A stretch of DNA of 12,578 nucleotides from Oscillospiraceae bacterium (GCA_902797915.1 CADBUK010000011.1:1-12578), one strand, 5' to 3'; positions 1 through 7,849 are shown, counted from the first letter of the stretch. Notes: a model not told the origin generated them from the letters alone. Numbers and translations: made by a program.

Positions 1-951
1 CAGCCCCAGAACGTCGCGTTTACTAAAAACTGCACGGAAGCGCTTAATATTGCAATAAGGGGCAGCGTGCAAAAGGGCGCGCATATCATTATTTCGTCGC
101 TTGAGCATAATTCGGTGTACCGAACTGTTCACAGCTTAAAACAGTCGGGCACGGCTGATTACGACGTCGCGGCGTTTGATTACGATAAGGAGACCTGCGT
201 TAATAATTTCAAAAGCCTTATCAAACCCGAAACCATCCTTATTGTCTGCACGGCTGCGTCAAATGTCTTCGGCTGTACGCTTCCCGTTGCCGAAATCGGC
301 GCGCTTGCAAGGGCTCACGGCATAAGATTTGTTGTTGACGGTGCGCAAACTGCGGGCGTTATTCCCATTAACGCGTTGAGCGAAAATATTGACATTCTTT
401 GCTGCGCGGGGCATAAAAGCCTTATGGGGCTTATGGGCACGGGGTTTATCGCCGTTTCGGACGGCGTCGGCATTAATCCGCTTATGTTCGGCGGAACGGG
501 AAGCAGCTCTTTGTCTGCCGATATGCCCGATTTTCTGCCCGACGCTCTTGAAGCGGGCACGCTTAATAATATCGGCATTATCTCTCTCGGGGCGGGGGTT
601 GATTATATCAACAGCCGCGGTATGAATAATATTTATTCTCACGAGCTCGGGCTTTGCCGAAAAATATATTCAACGCTTTTGCAAAATCCCGATTGCCTTC
701 TTTATACTCCCGCGCCTGCCGCCGACGCTTCTGCGCCGATAGTTTCGTTTAACTATAAGGATTATTCAAGCGAAAAAACTGCCGCGCTTCTTGCCGAAAG
801 GGGAATTGCCGTTCGTGCGGGCTATCATTGTGCTCCGCTTGCGCACAGGCACTTTGGCACAATTGACCGCGGCACAGTCAGAATTTCCCCAACTGCGTTT
901 ACTTCTGACAGAGAATGTGAATTTTTATTGAACACTTTAAAAAAACTTTAA
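1..951 (+). CDS. Cysteine desulfurase / class V aminotransferase family protein, 5'-truncated by window
   Basis: The reading frame is open from base 1 and ends at TAA 949-951, so the start lies upstream; 316 codons are visible. It is a fold-type I PLP enzyme of the class V aminotransferase family. Visible motifs are FTKNCTEALN near the beginning, SSLEHNS, the cofactor aspartate in VVDGAQTAG, and AGHKSLMG, whose Lys (bases 415-417) should form the PLP Schiff base. Near the end, RAGYHCAP carries a Cys (829-831) where SufS-type desulfurases hold the persulfide, followed by GTVRIS. The family removes sulfur from cysteine for Fe-S clusters or thio-cofactors. No suf/isc gene is visible beside it, so the sulfur acceptor cannot be named, and a selenocysteine lyase or other class V activity is not excluded. 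No clear terminator follows; an AT-rich gap of 85 bases separates it from cdaA. Confidence 0.85.
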   Translation, partial: QPQNVAFTKNCTEALNIAIRGSVQKGAHIIISSLEHNSVYRTVHSLKQSGTADYDVAAFDYDKETCVNNFKSLIKPETILIVCTAASNVFGCTLPVAEIGALARAHGIRFVVDGAQTAGVIPINALSENIDILCCAGHKSLMGLMGTGFIAVSDGVGINPLMFGGTGSSSLSADMPDFLPDALEAGTLNNIGIISLGAGVDYINSRGMNNIYSHELGLCRKIYSTLLQNPDCLLYTPAPAADASAPIVSFNYKDYSSEKTAALLAERGIAVRAGYHCAPLAHRHFGTIDRGTVRISPTAFTSDRECEFLLNTLKKL

Positions 952-958
952 TTATCCC

Positions 959-987
959 TTTATTATTAAATATTTTTATGTTATATT
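959..987 (+). promoter_or_regulatory. Weak candidate promoter before cdaA
   Basis: TTTATT (959-964) and TATATT (982-987) are separated by 17 bases in the AT-rich gap after the desulfurase-family gene. The -35 match is poor (3 of 6) and such hits are expected by chance in AT-rich DNA. cdaA could instead be read through from upstream, since no terminator is visible in the gap. Confidence 0.25.
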
Positions 988-1022
988 TATATTGTTAAGT
1001 TATTTTGCAAATAATTTTTGAT

Positions 1023-1028
1023 GGGAAG
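1023..1028 (+). promoter_or_regulatory. Ribosome binding site deciding the TTG start of cdaA
   Basis: GGGAAG lies 8 bases upstream of TTG 1037-1039. A stop codon in the same frame at 1019-1021 excludes any longer product, and the ATG at 1021 is in another frame. This is an imperfect Shine-Dalgarno sequence. Confidence 0.6.
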
Positions 1029-1036
1029 TATTTATC

Positions 1037-1903
1037 TTGGGCGCTATTACAGATTTGTTAAATAAGGTTATAAGCGTGTTTTCAACCTTCAGACCGGTTG
1101 ATTTGCTCGACATTATTGTTGTTGCGATTATCATCTATCTTTGCGTAAGAATTATCAGGGAAACCAGAGCAATGCAGCTTGTTAAGGGCATTGTTTTTAT
1201 CGTTGTGGTTTACACAATTGTTAATTTTCTTGAGATGGAAGCCTCAACGATTATTTTTAAACAGATTTTCAACAACATCATTTTGATTGTTGTTGTGCTT
1301 TTTGCACCCGAAATAAGAAATATTCTTGAGCAAATCGGTAAGGGCACGGCAAGAAAGAACTTTAAAACAATTATCCACCCCGGCGTTGCGGTTGAGCTTT
1401 CCGAAATTGAGGACTGCATTGAGGCTGTAACCAAAGCCTGTTCAAATATGAGCGACACTAAAACAGGCGCGCTCATCGCTTTTGAAAACGATACGCTTCT
1501 CGGTAATGTTATTGAAAGCGGCACGATAATTGACGCTAAGGCAACGCGTGCTCTTGTTGAAAATATTTTTTACCCCAAAACTCCGCTTCACGACGGCGCT
1601 ATGGTTATCCGTGACGGCAAGGTTTATGCAGCGGGCTGTATTCTGCCGCTTACTAAAAAGCAGTTAAAATCCGCGTTCGGAACAAGGCACCGTGCGGCAG
1701 TCGGTCTTTCAGAGGAAAGCGACGCGCTTGTGGTTGTTGTTTCAGAGGAATCAGGCGCGATTTCCGTTGCAAAGGGCGGAGTGATTAGAAGCGATATATC
1801 AGACGGCGAGCTCCGCGATATTCTCAGAAATGAGTTTATTCCGAGCGGCTCATTCTCCGATGATAAGATTATTACAAGGCTTGTTAGGAGGGTGAAGAAA
1901 TAA
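1037..1903 (+). CDS. cdaA: Diadenylate cyclase CdaA (DacA), membrane-bound
   Basis: The product (288 aa) converts two ATP into cyclic di-AMP, a second messenger controlling potassium/osmotic balance and cell-wall homeostasis in Gram-positive bacteria. The N-terminus has three hydrophobic segments (about residues 22-40, 50-64 and 78-92), the usual CdaA membrane anchor. The DAC domain follows, with the catalytic DGA motif in LHDGAMVI (Asp186-Gly187-Ala188), the ATP-binding GTRHRAAVG (215-223) and SEESGAIS (236-243). Length and architecture match CdaA rather than soluble DisA. Translation starts at TTG 1037, the first possible start after an in-frame stop. Its TAA overlaps the cdaR ATG by one base, so the two are translationally coupled. 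In many Firmicutes glmM comes next in this operon; here it does not. Confidence 0.96.
   Translation: MGAITDLLNKVISVFSTFRPVDLLDIIVVAIIIYLCVRIIRETRAMQLVKGIVFIVVVYTIVNFLEMEASTIIFKQIFNNIILIVVVLFAPEIRNILEQIGKGTARKNFKTIIHPGVAVELSEIEDCIEAVTKACSNMSDTKTGALIAFENDTLLGNVIESGTIIDAKATRALVENIFYPKTPLHDGAMVIRDGKVYAAGCILPLTKKQLKSAFGTRHRAAVGLSEESDALVVVVSEESGAISVAKGGVIRSDISDGELRDILRNEFIPSGSFSDDKIITRLVRRVKK
1886..1892 (+). promoter_or_regulatory. Ribosome binding site of cdaR
   Basis: AGGAGGG within the last codons of cdaA, 10 bases before ATG 1903. It supports independent initiation of cdaR in addition to coupling through the TAATG overlap. Confidence 0.75.
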
Positions 1904-3171
1904 TGGCAGCTAAAAAGAGTAGAAAGTTTTCAATCCGAAAGCTTGTTTATAATGATAAATACCTGATTGCAATGTCAATTCTGGCTGCAATCATTATCTG
2001 GGTTGTAACCTCAATCAGCTTCAGCCCCGAAACCACTAAAAAGATTGTAGTGCCCGTTGCCGTTGATTTTACGGATACGCTTGCCCAGCAGCTTGGTATT
2101 GAGTATTACGGCAGTACGGACATTACGGTTGAGGTAACCGTTTCCTGCAAAAAATATCTTGCAAAGGATATTGATGAAAACGATGTTACCGCGTACCTGC
2201 AAACAGGCACGGTTACGTCAACGGGCTTCCATTCGGTGCCGATTTCGGTTGCCCCTAACGAAGGGCAGGATTTCAGTATCGTAAGCTATTACCCCACGTC
2301 CGCAGAGGGCTATTATGACATTTATGACGAGCAGAGCTTCCCGATTGACATTGACTTTACAAACACTAATTTTACCGCGGACGGCTATGTGGCGGGGCAG
2401 ACTGTACTCAGCGAGGAATCCGTTACCGTTGAAGGCCCGAAGGCTTATGTCAGCAGGGTTAAAACCGTTTCCGCAAGCATTACTCTTGATAATAACCTTA
2501 CCGAGTCTCAGTTTATTGAGCTGGAGCCTGTTGCGCTTGATGAAAGCGGAAATAAGGTTGATTACGTTAAGGTGCGCGAACAGATAACCGCTAACGTTCC
2601 CGTTCTTAAAGTTCAGAATTTAGAGCCCACGGTTAACTTTATTAACGCACCCGCAAACGCTCTTGATTTGATAGACGTCAAATATTCCGTAAAGAAGGTT
2701 GAAGTGGGCGTTGTTGAAACCGACGGAAGCGAAAAGCTTGTTATCGGCGAAATTGATTTTTCTCAAATCGGAACGGGCAAGAACGAATTTACCTTTGATA
2801 TCAAGGATATAGGCGGCGTTACTGCGCTTGACGGCACTACGGAAATTAAAGTAACGGTTACCGTTCCTGACGATTTTGAAACTAAAACCCTTGTTATTTC
2901 AAGAAATAATATTACCTGTACTGCCGTTACAGGCTATAAGTCAAGGGTTGTTTCGCTTCATAAGGCACAGGTTACCGTTATTGCAAGCAGTGATGAGATT
3001 GATTCCGTTACAGCCGATAACCTTGTAATGACCTGCGACATTAATTCTGCAGACGGCTCCGATATAAAAACGGGTACTAGTGCATATCCGATTATCTTTT
3101 CCGTTAAAAACGCAAAGACCGCGTGGGTAAGCGGAGTTTACAATGCAAATATTGAAATAACCAAAGAATAA
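1903..3171 (+). CDS. cdaR: CdaR, YbbR-domain regulator of CdaA
   Basis: The product (422 aa) has a basic N-terminus (MAAKKSRKFS), one membrane helix (about residues 20-39, rich in Ile/Ala/Val) and then a long beta-rich region of repeated YbbR-like modules. Module boundaries are marked by phrases such as VPVAVDF, VTVEGPKAYVSRVKTV, IDVKYSVKKVEV and VTVTVP. The topology places the repeats outside the membrane. CdaR proteins bind and modulate the diadenylate cyclase encoded directly upstream, and the TAATG overlap with cdaA fits a stoichiometric complex. Assignment rests on position plus the N-terminal anchor and repeat character; individual YbbR repeats are divergent, so the exact number (probably four) is not certain from reading alone. 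A hairpin terminator follows 4 bases after the stop codon. Confidence 0.88.
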   Translation: MAAKKSRKFSIRKLVYNDKYLIAMSILAAIIIWVVTSISFSPETTKKIVVPVAVDFTDTLAQQLGIEYYGSTDITVEVTVSCKKYLAKDIDENDVTAYLQTGTVTSTGFHSVPISVAPNEGQDFSIVSYYPTSAEGYYDIYDEQSFPIDIDFTNTNFTADGYVAGQTVLSEESVTVEGPKAYVSRVKTVSASITLDNNLTESQFIELEPVALDESGNKVDYVKVREQITANVPVLKVQNLEPTVNFINAPANALDLIDVKYSVKKVEVGVVETDGSEKLVIGEIDFSQIGTGKNEFTFDIKDIGGVTALDGTTEIKVTVTVPDDFETKTLVISRNNITCTAVTGYKSRVVSLHKAQVTVIASSDEIDSVTADNLVMTCDINSADGSDIKTGTSAYPIIFSVKNAKTAWVSGVYNANIEITKE

Positions 3172-3175
3172 TTAT

Positions 3176-3208
3176 AATAGGCAGCGACGTTTACAGTCGC
3201 TGCCTATT
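3176..3208. terminator. Bidirectional terminator between cdaR and the convergent rodA-like gene
   Basis: A 13-bp perfect stem (3176-3188 pairing with 3196-3208, core GGCAGCGAC/GTCGCTGCC) with a 7-base loop. The T-tract on the + side is short (TATTTCTC), while on the minus side the stem is followed by an AT-rich run. It sits between two converging genes and probably ends both transcripts. Confidence 0.8.
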
Positions 3209-3227
3209 TCTCATAAGTTATAAAATT

Positions 3228-4388
3228 TTAATTTGTGTAGAACAGCGCTTCTCGGTTGCCCTTACTGAAGCGGTAAACGGAAAGCACTATGCCGAGCGCC
3301 AGATAAATGCTCAGGCTTGAGGAACCGCCTGCGGAAAACAGGGGAAGCGTAATTCCTATACAGGGCAGTATAGAAAGCTCCATACCCACGTTAACAAATA
3401 CCTGTGCAAACAGCATTACGGATACGCCCATACACATTAAGTAACCAACGTTATCCCTTGCCCTTAATGCAACAATCATAACCCTGACTATAAGAACCGC
3501 AAGCAGCAGAATAACTGCCATTGTGCCTACAAAGCCGAATTCCTCGCCCGCAACGGTTAAAATCATATCGTTACGGTTTTCGGGCACAAAGCCCGTCTGC
3601 GTAAGCTTTCCTTTAAGAAAGCCCGTGCCGAACATTCCGCCGCTGCCTAAAGCAATTTTGCCGTGCTCCTGCTGGTACATAACGTCCTCATACTGCTCGG
3701 GGTAAAACAGCGCTACAATTCTCTGCCTTTGAATACCGTTAATAATATTCAGCCTCCAGGCAACTGCAAATCCAACTATCATTGCGCACAGTCCTGCAAC
3801 GAAATAGCCGATGTTAACCTTTGCAAAGAAAAGCATTCCTATAAACATAAACAGGAAAATCAGCGCAGAGCCCGCGTCGCCCGTGAGTATTACCAGCCCG
3901 ACGGGAATTGCGCCGTGAATAACAAGCGGGATAATTGTTTTCAGCTTGTTAAGCTTATCCTTAACCATATCCAGATGATATGAAAACGATATGATAAACC
4001 CGACTTTTAGTAATTCGGACGTCTGAAAAGTAAAACTGCCGAATTTAAGCCAGCTTCGCGCGGTATCTCTTGCGGAGGGTGCAACGCCGAAGAAGAATGT
4101 GAAAATCATTAATCCTACGCAGCCCACTGCCACAATAGGCCACAGCTTGCTGATGATTTCGTAGTTTATCATTGAAAGTCCAAGCGCAATTACAATGCCG
4201 CCCAAAACCGTAATCAGCATTGAAATCATCGGACCCGATATAAATTCTCCGTCGCTAAGTGATGAATATGTTGCGCTGTAAACCAGCGTTAAACCGTAAG
4301 CAGAGGCGATAATTGCCGTAATAATTGTTGCAAAATCAAGGTCAAAGAAAAAGTCCATAACACCGGATTTCTTTGACAGTGTATTCAA
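3228..4388 (-). CDS. rodA: RodA/FtsW-family SEDS peptidoglycan glycosyltransferase
   Basis: The product (386 aa) is a polytopic membrane protein with about ten hydrophobic segments. SEDS proteins polymerise lipid II into glycan strands together with a class B PBP. Diagnostic stretches are RSWLKFGSFTFQTSELLK (residues 111-128), which matches the family's rW-lg-fQPSElaK motif with Thr for Pro, and PENRNDMILTVAGEEFGFVG (269-288), whose Asp274 aligns with the catalytic aspartate of RodA. LPLFSAGGSSSLSIYLALG (348-366) matches the C-terminal family signature. The loop before the aspartate resembles RodA more than FtsW or SpoVE, but the subfamily is inferred; no mreBCD, PBP2 or division genes flank it. 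The start is TTG 4388, set by a near-perfect ribosome binding site 7 bases away. It has its own promoter and is monocistronic. Confidence 0.9.
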   Translation of the reverse strand: MNTLSKKSGVMDFFFDLDFATIITAIIASAYGLTLVYSATYSSLSDGEFISGPMISMLITVLGGIVIALGLSMINYEIISKLWPIVAVGCVGLMIFTFFFGVAPSARDTARSWLKFGSFTFQTSELLKVGFIISFSYHLDMVKDKLNKLKTIIPLVIHGAIPVGLVILTGDAGSALIFLFMFIGMLFFAKVNIGYFVAGLCAMIVGFAVAWRLNIINGIQRQRIVALFYPEQYEDVMYQQEHGKIALGSGGMFGTGFLKGKLTQTGFVPENRNDMILTVAGEEFGFVGTMAVILLLAVLIVRVMIVALRARDNVGYLMCMGVSVMLFAQVFVNVGMELSILPCIGITLPLFSAGGSSSLSIYLALGIVLSVYRFSKGNREALFYTN

Positions 4389-4391
4389 TTC

Positions 4392-4400
4392 ATCACCTCC
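4392..4400 (-). promoter_or_regulatory. Ribosome binding site deciding the TTG start of the rodA-like gene
   Basis: On the minus strand GGAGGTGAT, fully complementary to the 16S rRNA tail, precedes TTG (4386-4388); the GGAGG core is 7 bases away. The ATG overlapping this site runs into TGA after two codons, so it is not the start, and the next ATG is ten codons inside. Confidence 0.85.
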
Positions 4401-4420
4401 GCATTAATTTTAGTGTTTTC

Positions 4421-4449
4421 ATTATATAATTAATGCCGCCTTATTTCAA
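4421..4449 (-). promoter_or_regulatory. Sigma-A type promoter of the rodA-like gene
   Basis: Reading the minus strand, TTGAAA (4444-4449) and TATAAT (4421-4426) are separated by 17 bases. The expected transcription start near 4414 gives a leader just long enough to hold the ribosome binding site. Confidence 0.8.
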
Positions 4450-4486
4450 GGTAATATTAAAATTTATTTACAAAATTGTTATATGT

Positions 4487-4515
4487 TTGCAAACGGTGTT
4501 TCACTGTGCTATTAT
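4487..4515 (+). promoter_or_regulatory. Sigma-A type promoter of the fhs-tsaE-tsaB-rpiB operon
   Basis: TTGCAA (4487-4492), a 17-base spacer, and TATTAT (4510-4515) preceded directly by TGC, making an extended -10. The expected start is near 4522, giving a leader of about 30 bases with the ribosome binding site. The spacer holds an imperfect inverted repeat, ACGGTG-TTT-CACTGT (4493-4507). The leader is too short for a THF riboswitch. Confidence 0.78.
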
Positions 4516-4535
4516 ATATCTGCTTTTAAAATAAG

Positions 4536-4543
4536 AAAAGGAG
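4536..4543 (+). promoter_or_regulatory. Ribosome binding site deciding the fhs start
   Basis: AAAAGGAG with 8 bases to ATG 4552. A longer in-frame reading from ATG 4483 would begin upstream of the proposed -10 box and add 23 residues not typical of the family, so 4552 is chosen. Confidence 0.88.
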
Positions 4544-4551
4544 TTCTGCTT

Positions 4552-6222
4552 ATGCTCACTGATATTGAAATCGCCCGCGAGGCACAGCTTAAAAAAATAA
4601 CGGAGGTTGCCGCCTCACTCGGAATTGACGAGGAGGATGTTGACCTTTACGGTAAGTATAAGGCAAAGCTTTCCGACGAGCTTGTTAACAGAGTTGCGGA
4701 CAGGGAAAACGGCAAGCTTGTGCTTGTTACCGCCGTTAACCCAACGCCTGCAGGCGAGGGTAAAACAACCGTTACCATCGGAATTGGCGACGCTATGGCT
4801 AAAATCGGCAAAAAGGCTGTTATTGCTTTAAGAGAGCCTTCGCTCGGACCCGTATTCGGTATCAAGGGCGGCGCAGCAGGCGGCGGTTACAGTCAGGTTG
4901 TTCCTATGGAGGATATTAACCTTCATTTCACAGGCGATATGCACGCAATCACAAGCGCTAACGACCTTATGTGCGCTATGCTTGACAATCATATTCAGCA
5001 GGGTAACGAGCTTGGTATTGACCAGCGCAGAGTGCTTGTTAAGCGTTGCCTTGATATTAATGACCGCGCGCTTCGTAATATCGTTTGCTCTCTCGGCGGC
5101 AAGCTTAACGGCGTTCCGAGGGAGGACCATTTCATTATTACGGTTGCTTCAGAGGTTATGGCAATTCTCTGTCTTTCCGAGGACGTGTTTGATTTAAAGG
5201 AAAGGCTCGGCAGAATTCTTGTTGCCTACACCTATGACGGCAAGCCCGTGTATTGCCGCGATATTAAAGCAAATGGCGCTATGGCTGTTCTTCTTAAAGA
5301 CGCTATTAAGCCAAATCTTGTACAGACTCTTGAAAATAACCCCGCGATTATGCACGGCGGTCCTTTCGCAAATATTGCTCACGGCTGTAACTCCGTACGC
5401 GCTACAAAAACAGCGTTAAAGCTCGGCGATTACTGTATTACAGAGGCGGGCTTCGGCTCTGATTTGGGCGCTGAAAAGTTCCTCGACATCAAATGCCGTC
5501 TTGCAGGGCTTACGCCTAATTGCATCGTACTTGTTTCAACCGTTCGTTCAATGAAGTATAACGGCGGTATTGCAAAGGAAGCGCTTAAAACCACCTTTGA
5601 TATGAACGCGCTTGAAAAGGGCTGCGTTAATCTTGCGGCGCATATTTCAAATCTTAAAAAATTCGGCGTGCCCGTTGTTGTTGCCATCAATCACTTTAAC
5701 GAGGATACCGAGGAGGAAATTGCGTTTGTTGAAAAGCTTTGCAGGGATAACGGCGCTGAATTTGCGTTGACCGATTGCTTTAAGGACGGCGGCGCAGGCT
5801 CCGTTGAGCTTGCCAAAAAGGTTGTTGAGGCTTGCGAAAAGGAAAATAACTTCCGTCCTCTTTATGACCTTGACGCTCCCGTTTACGATAAGATTGAAAC
5901 CATAGCAAGAGAAATCTACGGCGCAGACGGCGTTGAGTATTCAAAGGAAGCAAGGGCAAGCATTGAGGAGTTCATCAAACTCGGCGCAGACAAAATGCCC
6001 GTTTGTATTGCAAAAACTCAATACAGCCTTTCAGATAATCCTAAGCTGCTCGGCAGACCTACGGGCTTTAAAATCAATATTTCTTCCGTTGATTTGTCAA
6101 ACGGCGCAGGCTTCCTTGTTTGCAGAACGGGTTCGGTTATGACAATGCCGGGACTTTCAAAAACGCCTGCCGCATATAATATTGATATTGATGAAAACGG
6201 CAACACGGTTGGTTTGTTCTGA
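4552..6222 (+). CDS. fhs: Formate--tetrahydrofolate ligase
   Basis: The enzyme (556 aa, the family's usual size) joins formate to tetrahydrofolate with ATP, giving 10-formyl-THF for purine and formyl-methionyl-tRNA synthesis or, in acetogens, the methyl branch of the Wood-Ljungdahl pathway. The ATP site is visible as TPAGEGKTT (residues 65-73), followed by [19 protein letters not shown] (94-112) and the family segment [11 protein letters not shown] (119-129). [11 protein letters not shown] and [14 protein letters not shown] in the middle, and the closing [15 protein letters not shown], are also typical. It heads a four-gene operon from a strong promoter. No folD, fchA or metF lies nearby, so nothing here argues for an acetogenic cluster. 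Its TGA shares one base with the ATG of tsaE. Confidence 0.98.
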   Translation: MLTDIEIAREAQLKKITEVAASLGIDEEDVDLYGKYKAKLSDELVNRVADRENGKLVLVTAVNPTPAGEGKTTVTIGIGDAMAKIGKKAVIALREPSLGPVFGIKGGAAGGGYSQVVPMEDINLHFTGDMHAITSANDLMCAMLDNHIQQGNELGIDQRRVLVKRCLDINDRALRNIVCSLGGKLNGVPREDHFIITVASEVMAILCLSEDVFDLKERLGRILVAYTYDGKPVYCRDIKANGAMAVLLKDAIKPNLVQTLENNPAIMHGGPFANIAHGCNSVRATKTALKLGDYCITEAGFGSDLGAEKFLDIKCRLAGLTPNCIVLVSTVRSMKYNGGIAKEALKTTFDMNALEKGCVNLAAHISNLKKFGVPVVVAINHFNEDTEEEIAFVEKLCRDNGAEFALTDCFKDGGAGSVELAKKVVEACEKENNFRPLYDLDAPVYDKIETIAREIYGADGVEYSKEARASIEEFIKLGADKMPVCIAKTQYSLSDNPKLLGRPTGFKINISSVDLSNGAGFLVCRTGSVMTMPGLSKTPAAYNIDIDENGNTVGLF

Positions 6223-6653
6223 TGCAAAGGTTTATTTCGCATAGTTATTCGGAGACGCTTGATTTTGCAGCGGAATTTGCAAAGGGGCTAAAAAAGGGCG
6301 CCGTTGTTGCGTACCTCGGCGATTTGGGCGCGGGTAAAACCGCCTTTACCAAGGGGCTTGCAAAAGGGCTCGGAATTAACGCAGAGGTTACTTCGCCCAC
6401 CTTTGCAATCTGTAACGAATATCATTCGGACGAAAATACACTTTACCATTTTGATATGTACCGTATCGGCAGCTGGGAGGATTTGTATTCCACAGCCTTC
6501 TTTGATTTCCTTGAAACAGACGCGTATATAGCGGTGGAATGGAGCGAGAATATTTTCGGCGCGCTGCCTGACGACGCAGTTGTTGTTGAGCTTTCAAAGC
6601 TTTCCGAAAATGAAAGAGAGATTAAAATATGCACTAAGGGGGAATACGAATAA
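6222..6653 (+). CDS. tsaE: tRNA threonylcarbamoyladenosine biosynthesis ATPase TsaE
   Basis: The product (143 aa) is the small P-loop ATPase that drives the TsaB-TsaD-TsaE complex making t6A at position 37 of ANN-decoding tRNAs. The Walker A motif is GDLGAGKT (residues 33-40), TSPTFAI (57-63) follows, then LYHFDMYRI (74-82) and VEWSE (105-109), the conserved order in this family. ATG 6222 overlaps the fhs stop as TGATG, and no Shine-Dalgarno sequence is visible upstream, so translation probably depends on reinitiation after fhs. The stop overlaps the tsaB start as TAATG. Confidence 0.96.
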   Translation: MQRFISHSYSETLDFAAEFAKGLKKGAVVAYLGDLGAGKTAFTKGLAKGLGINAEVTSPTFAICNEYHSDENTLYHFDMYRIGSWEDLYSTAFFDFLETDAYIAVEWSENIFGALPDDAVVVELSKLSENEREIKICTKGEYE

Positions 6654-7321
6654 TGCTTTTGCTTTCAGTGGATTCCTCCGCAAAAACCGCCTCTGCGGCA
6701 TTAACGCAGGACGGCAAGGTGCTTTCATATAAGCTGATTAATAAGGGCTTAACCCACAGCGAAACTCTGCTTCCGCTTGTTGAGGAAATTATGCAGGGCA
6801 GGGGGTATAACGAGCTTTCCGCCATAGCGATTACTGCTGGGCCGGGTTCGTTTACGGGCGTGCGCATCGGCGTTGCAACCGTAAAGGGTATTGCGTTTGC
6901 TCATAATATCAAATGTATTCCCGTTTCAACGCTTGAGGCAATTGCCTGCAATTTTACAGATGAAAACGCAGTAATCTGCGCGGTTATGGACGCCCGCAGA
7001 ATGCAGTTTTACAACGCCGTTTTTAAAACTGAAAACGGCAGGGTTACCCGTCTTTGTGAGGACAGGGCAATTGCCCTTGCAGACCTTGACGCTGAGCTTT
7101 CCGCTTACGGCAGGGTTATCGTAGCGGGCGACGGCGCGGAGCTTTTTATGCAGAACACCGCGCTTAAAAACTGCGTTATGGCGCAGGGCGACAGTCAGTA
7201 TCAAAACGGCGTCGGAATTTCCCGCGCCGCTGAAAATAAAAAAGCAATTCCCGCGGCGGAGCTTATGCCTGTTTACCTCAGGCAGAGTCAGGCTGAAAGA
7301 GAATTGAAGCTTAAAAAATAA
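6653..7321 (+). CDS. tsaB: tRNA threonylcarbamoyladenosine biosynthesis protein TsaB
   Basis: The product (222 aa) is the ASKHA-fold scaffold subunit that dimerises with TsaD in t6A synthesis. It opens with MLLLSVDSSAKTASAAL (1-17) and has the signature GPGSFTGVRIG (63-73) followed by VKGIAFA; the C-terminus PVYLRQSQAE is the family's usual end. AAGGGGGA (6636-6643) provides a ribosome binding site 10 bases from ATG 6653, and it overlaps tsaE by one base. In many bacteria tsaE-tsaB is followed by rimI and tsaD. Here rpiB comes next, so tsaD must be elsewhere in the genome. Confidence 0.96.
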   Translation: MLLLSVDSSAKTASAALTQDGKVLSYKLINKGLTHSETLLPLVEEIMQGRGYNELSAIAITAGPGSFTGVRIGVATVKGIAFAHNIKCIPVSTLEAIACNFTDENAVICAVMDARRMQFYNAVFKTENGRVTRLCEDRAIALADLDAELSAYGRVIVAGDGAELFMQNTALKNCVMAQGDSQYQNGVGISRAAENKKAIPAAELMPVYLRQSQAERELKLKK

Positions 7322-7331
7322 GGAGAATGTT

Positions 7332-7781
7332 ATGATTGCTTTAGGTTCGGACCACGCAGGTTTTCCGCTTAAAACGGAGCTTAAAAACCATCCTGATTCA
7401 ATCGGAGTTAAGTATAAGGATTTCGGTTGCTATACTCCCGAACGCTTCGATTACGCTATCGCTGCCCAGAAAGCGTGCGACGCCGTTATAAGCGGCGAGT
7501 GCGATAAGGCTATACTTTGCTGCGGCACGGGTATCGGTATTTCAATTGCGGCAAATAAGGTTAAGGGCATCAGAGCGTCTGCCTGCAGCGATTATTTCAG
7601 CGCTAAATATACAAGGGCTCATAATGACGCAAATTGCCTCTGCCTCGGCGCAAGGGTAATCGGCGTAGGTCTTGCCAAGGAGCTTGTTGACGTTTTTCTC
7701 ACAACTGAATTTGAGGGCGGCAGACACCAAACTCGTGTAAATCAGATTATGGCAATCGAAGCGGGCGAGAAGCTTTATTAA
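7332..7781 (+). CDS. rpiB: Ribose-5-phosphate isomerase B (RpiB/LacAB family)
   Basis: The product (149 aa) interconverts ribose 5-phosphate and ribulose 5-phosphate in the pentose phosphate pathway. The N-terminal GSDHAGFPLK (5-14) places the Asp-His pair, and ILCCGTGIGISIAANK (61-76) carries the catalytic Cys64 before GTG. RAHNDANCLCLGARVIG (95-111) supplies the catalytic-region His and phosphate-binding residues, and GGRHQTR (129-135) the phosphate-contacting Arg/His. Length matches RpiB. LacA/LacB subunits and sugar-phosphate isomerases of related specificity cannot be excluded on motifs alone, but single-gene context favours RpiB. AAGGAG (7320-7325) overlaps the tsaB stop and lies 6 bases before the ATG. 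It is the last gene of the operon; a strong hairpin follows. Confidence 0.94.
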   Translation: MIALGSDHAGFPLKTELKNHPDSIGVKYKDFGCYTPERFDYAIAAQKACDAVISGECDKAILCCGTGIGISIAANKVKGIRASACSDYFSAKYTRAHNDANCLCLGARVIGVGLAKELVDVFLTTEFEGGRHQTRVNQIMAIEAGEKLY

Positions 7782-7804
7782 TATAAAACATAATATGAAA
7801 AAAC

Positions 7805-7835
7805 AAAAGAGCAGTTCAACCGAACTGCTCTTTTT
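7805..7835. terminator. Bidirectional rho-independent terminator after rpiB
   Basis: A 13-bp perfect stem (7805-7817 with 7822-7834, core GAGCAGTTC/GAACTGCTC), 4-base loop AACC, T-run 7831-7835 on + and the matching A-run at 7801-7808, which gives a U-tract on the minus strand. It serves rpiB and the convergent lipoprotein gene. Confidence 0.92.
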
Positions 7836-7849
7836 ATGCTGTTATTTAA

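Noticed and set aside
3663..3983. Plus-strand frame of 106 codons inside the rodA-like gene
   Set aside because: It lies wholly antisense to a clearly recognised gene, has no ribosome binding site, and has unstructured composition rich in Asn, Lys and Gln.
4483..4551. N-terminal extension of fhs from an ATG at 4483
   Set aside because: The extra ATG lies upstream of the proposed -10 box, has no ribosome binding site, and adds residues the family does not have; AAAAGGAG sits correctly before ATG 4552.
7782..7849. Possible small RNA in the rpiB-lipoprotein gap
   Set aside because: The only structure is the shared terminator hairpin, with no promoter in the gap.
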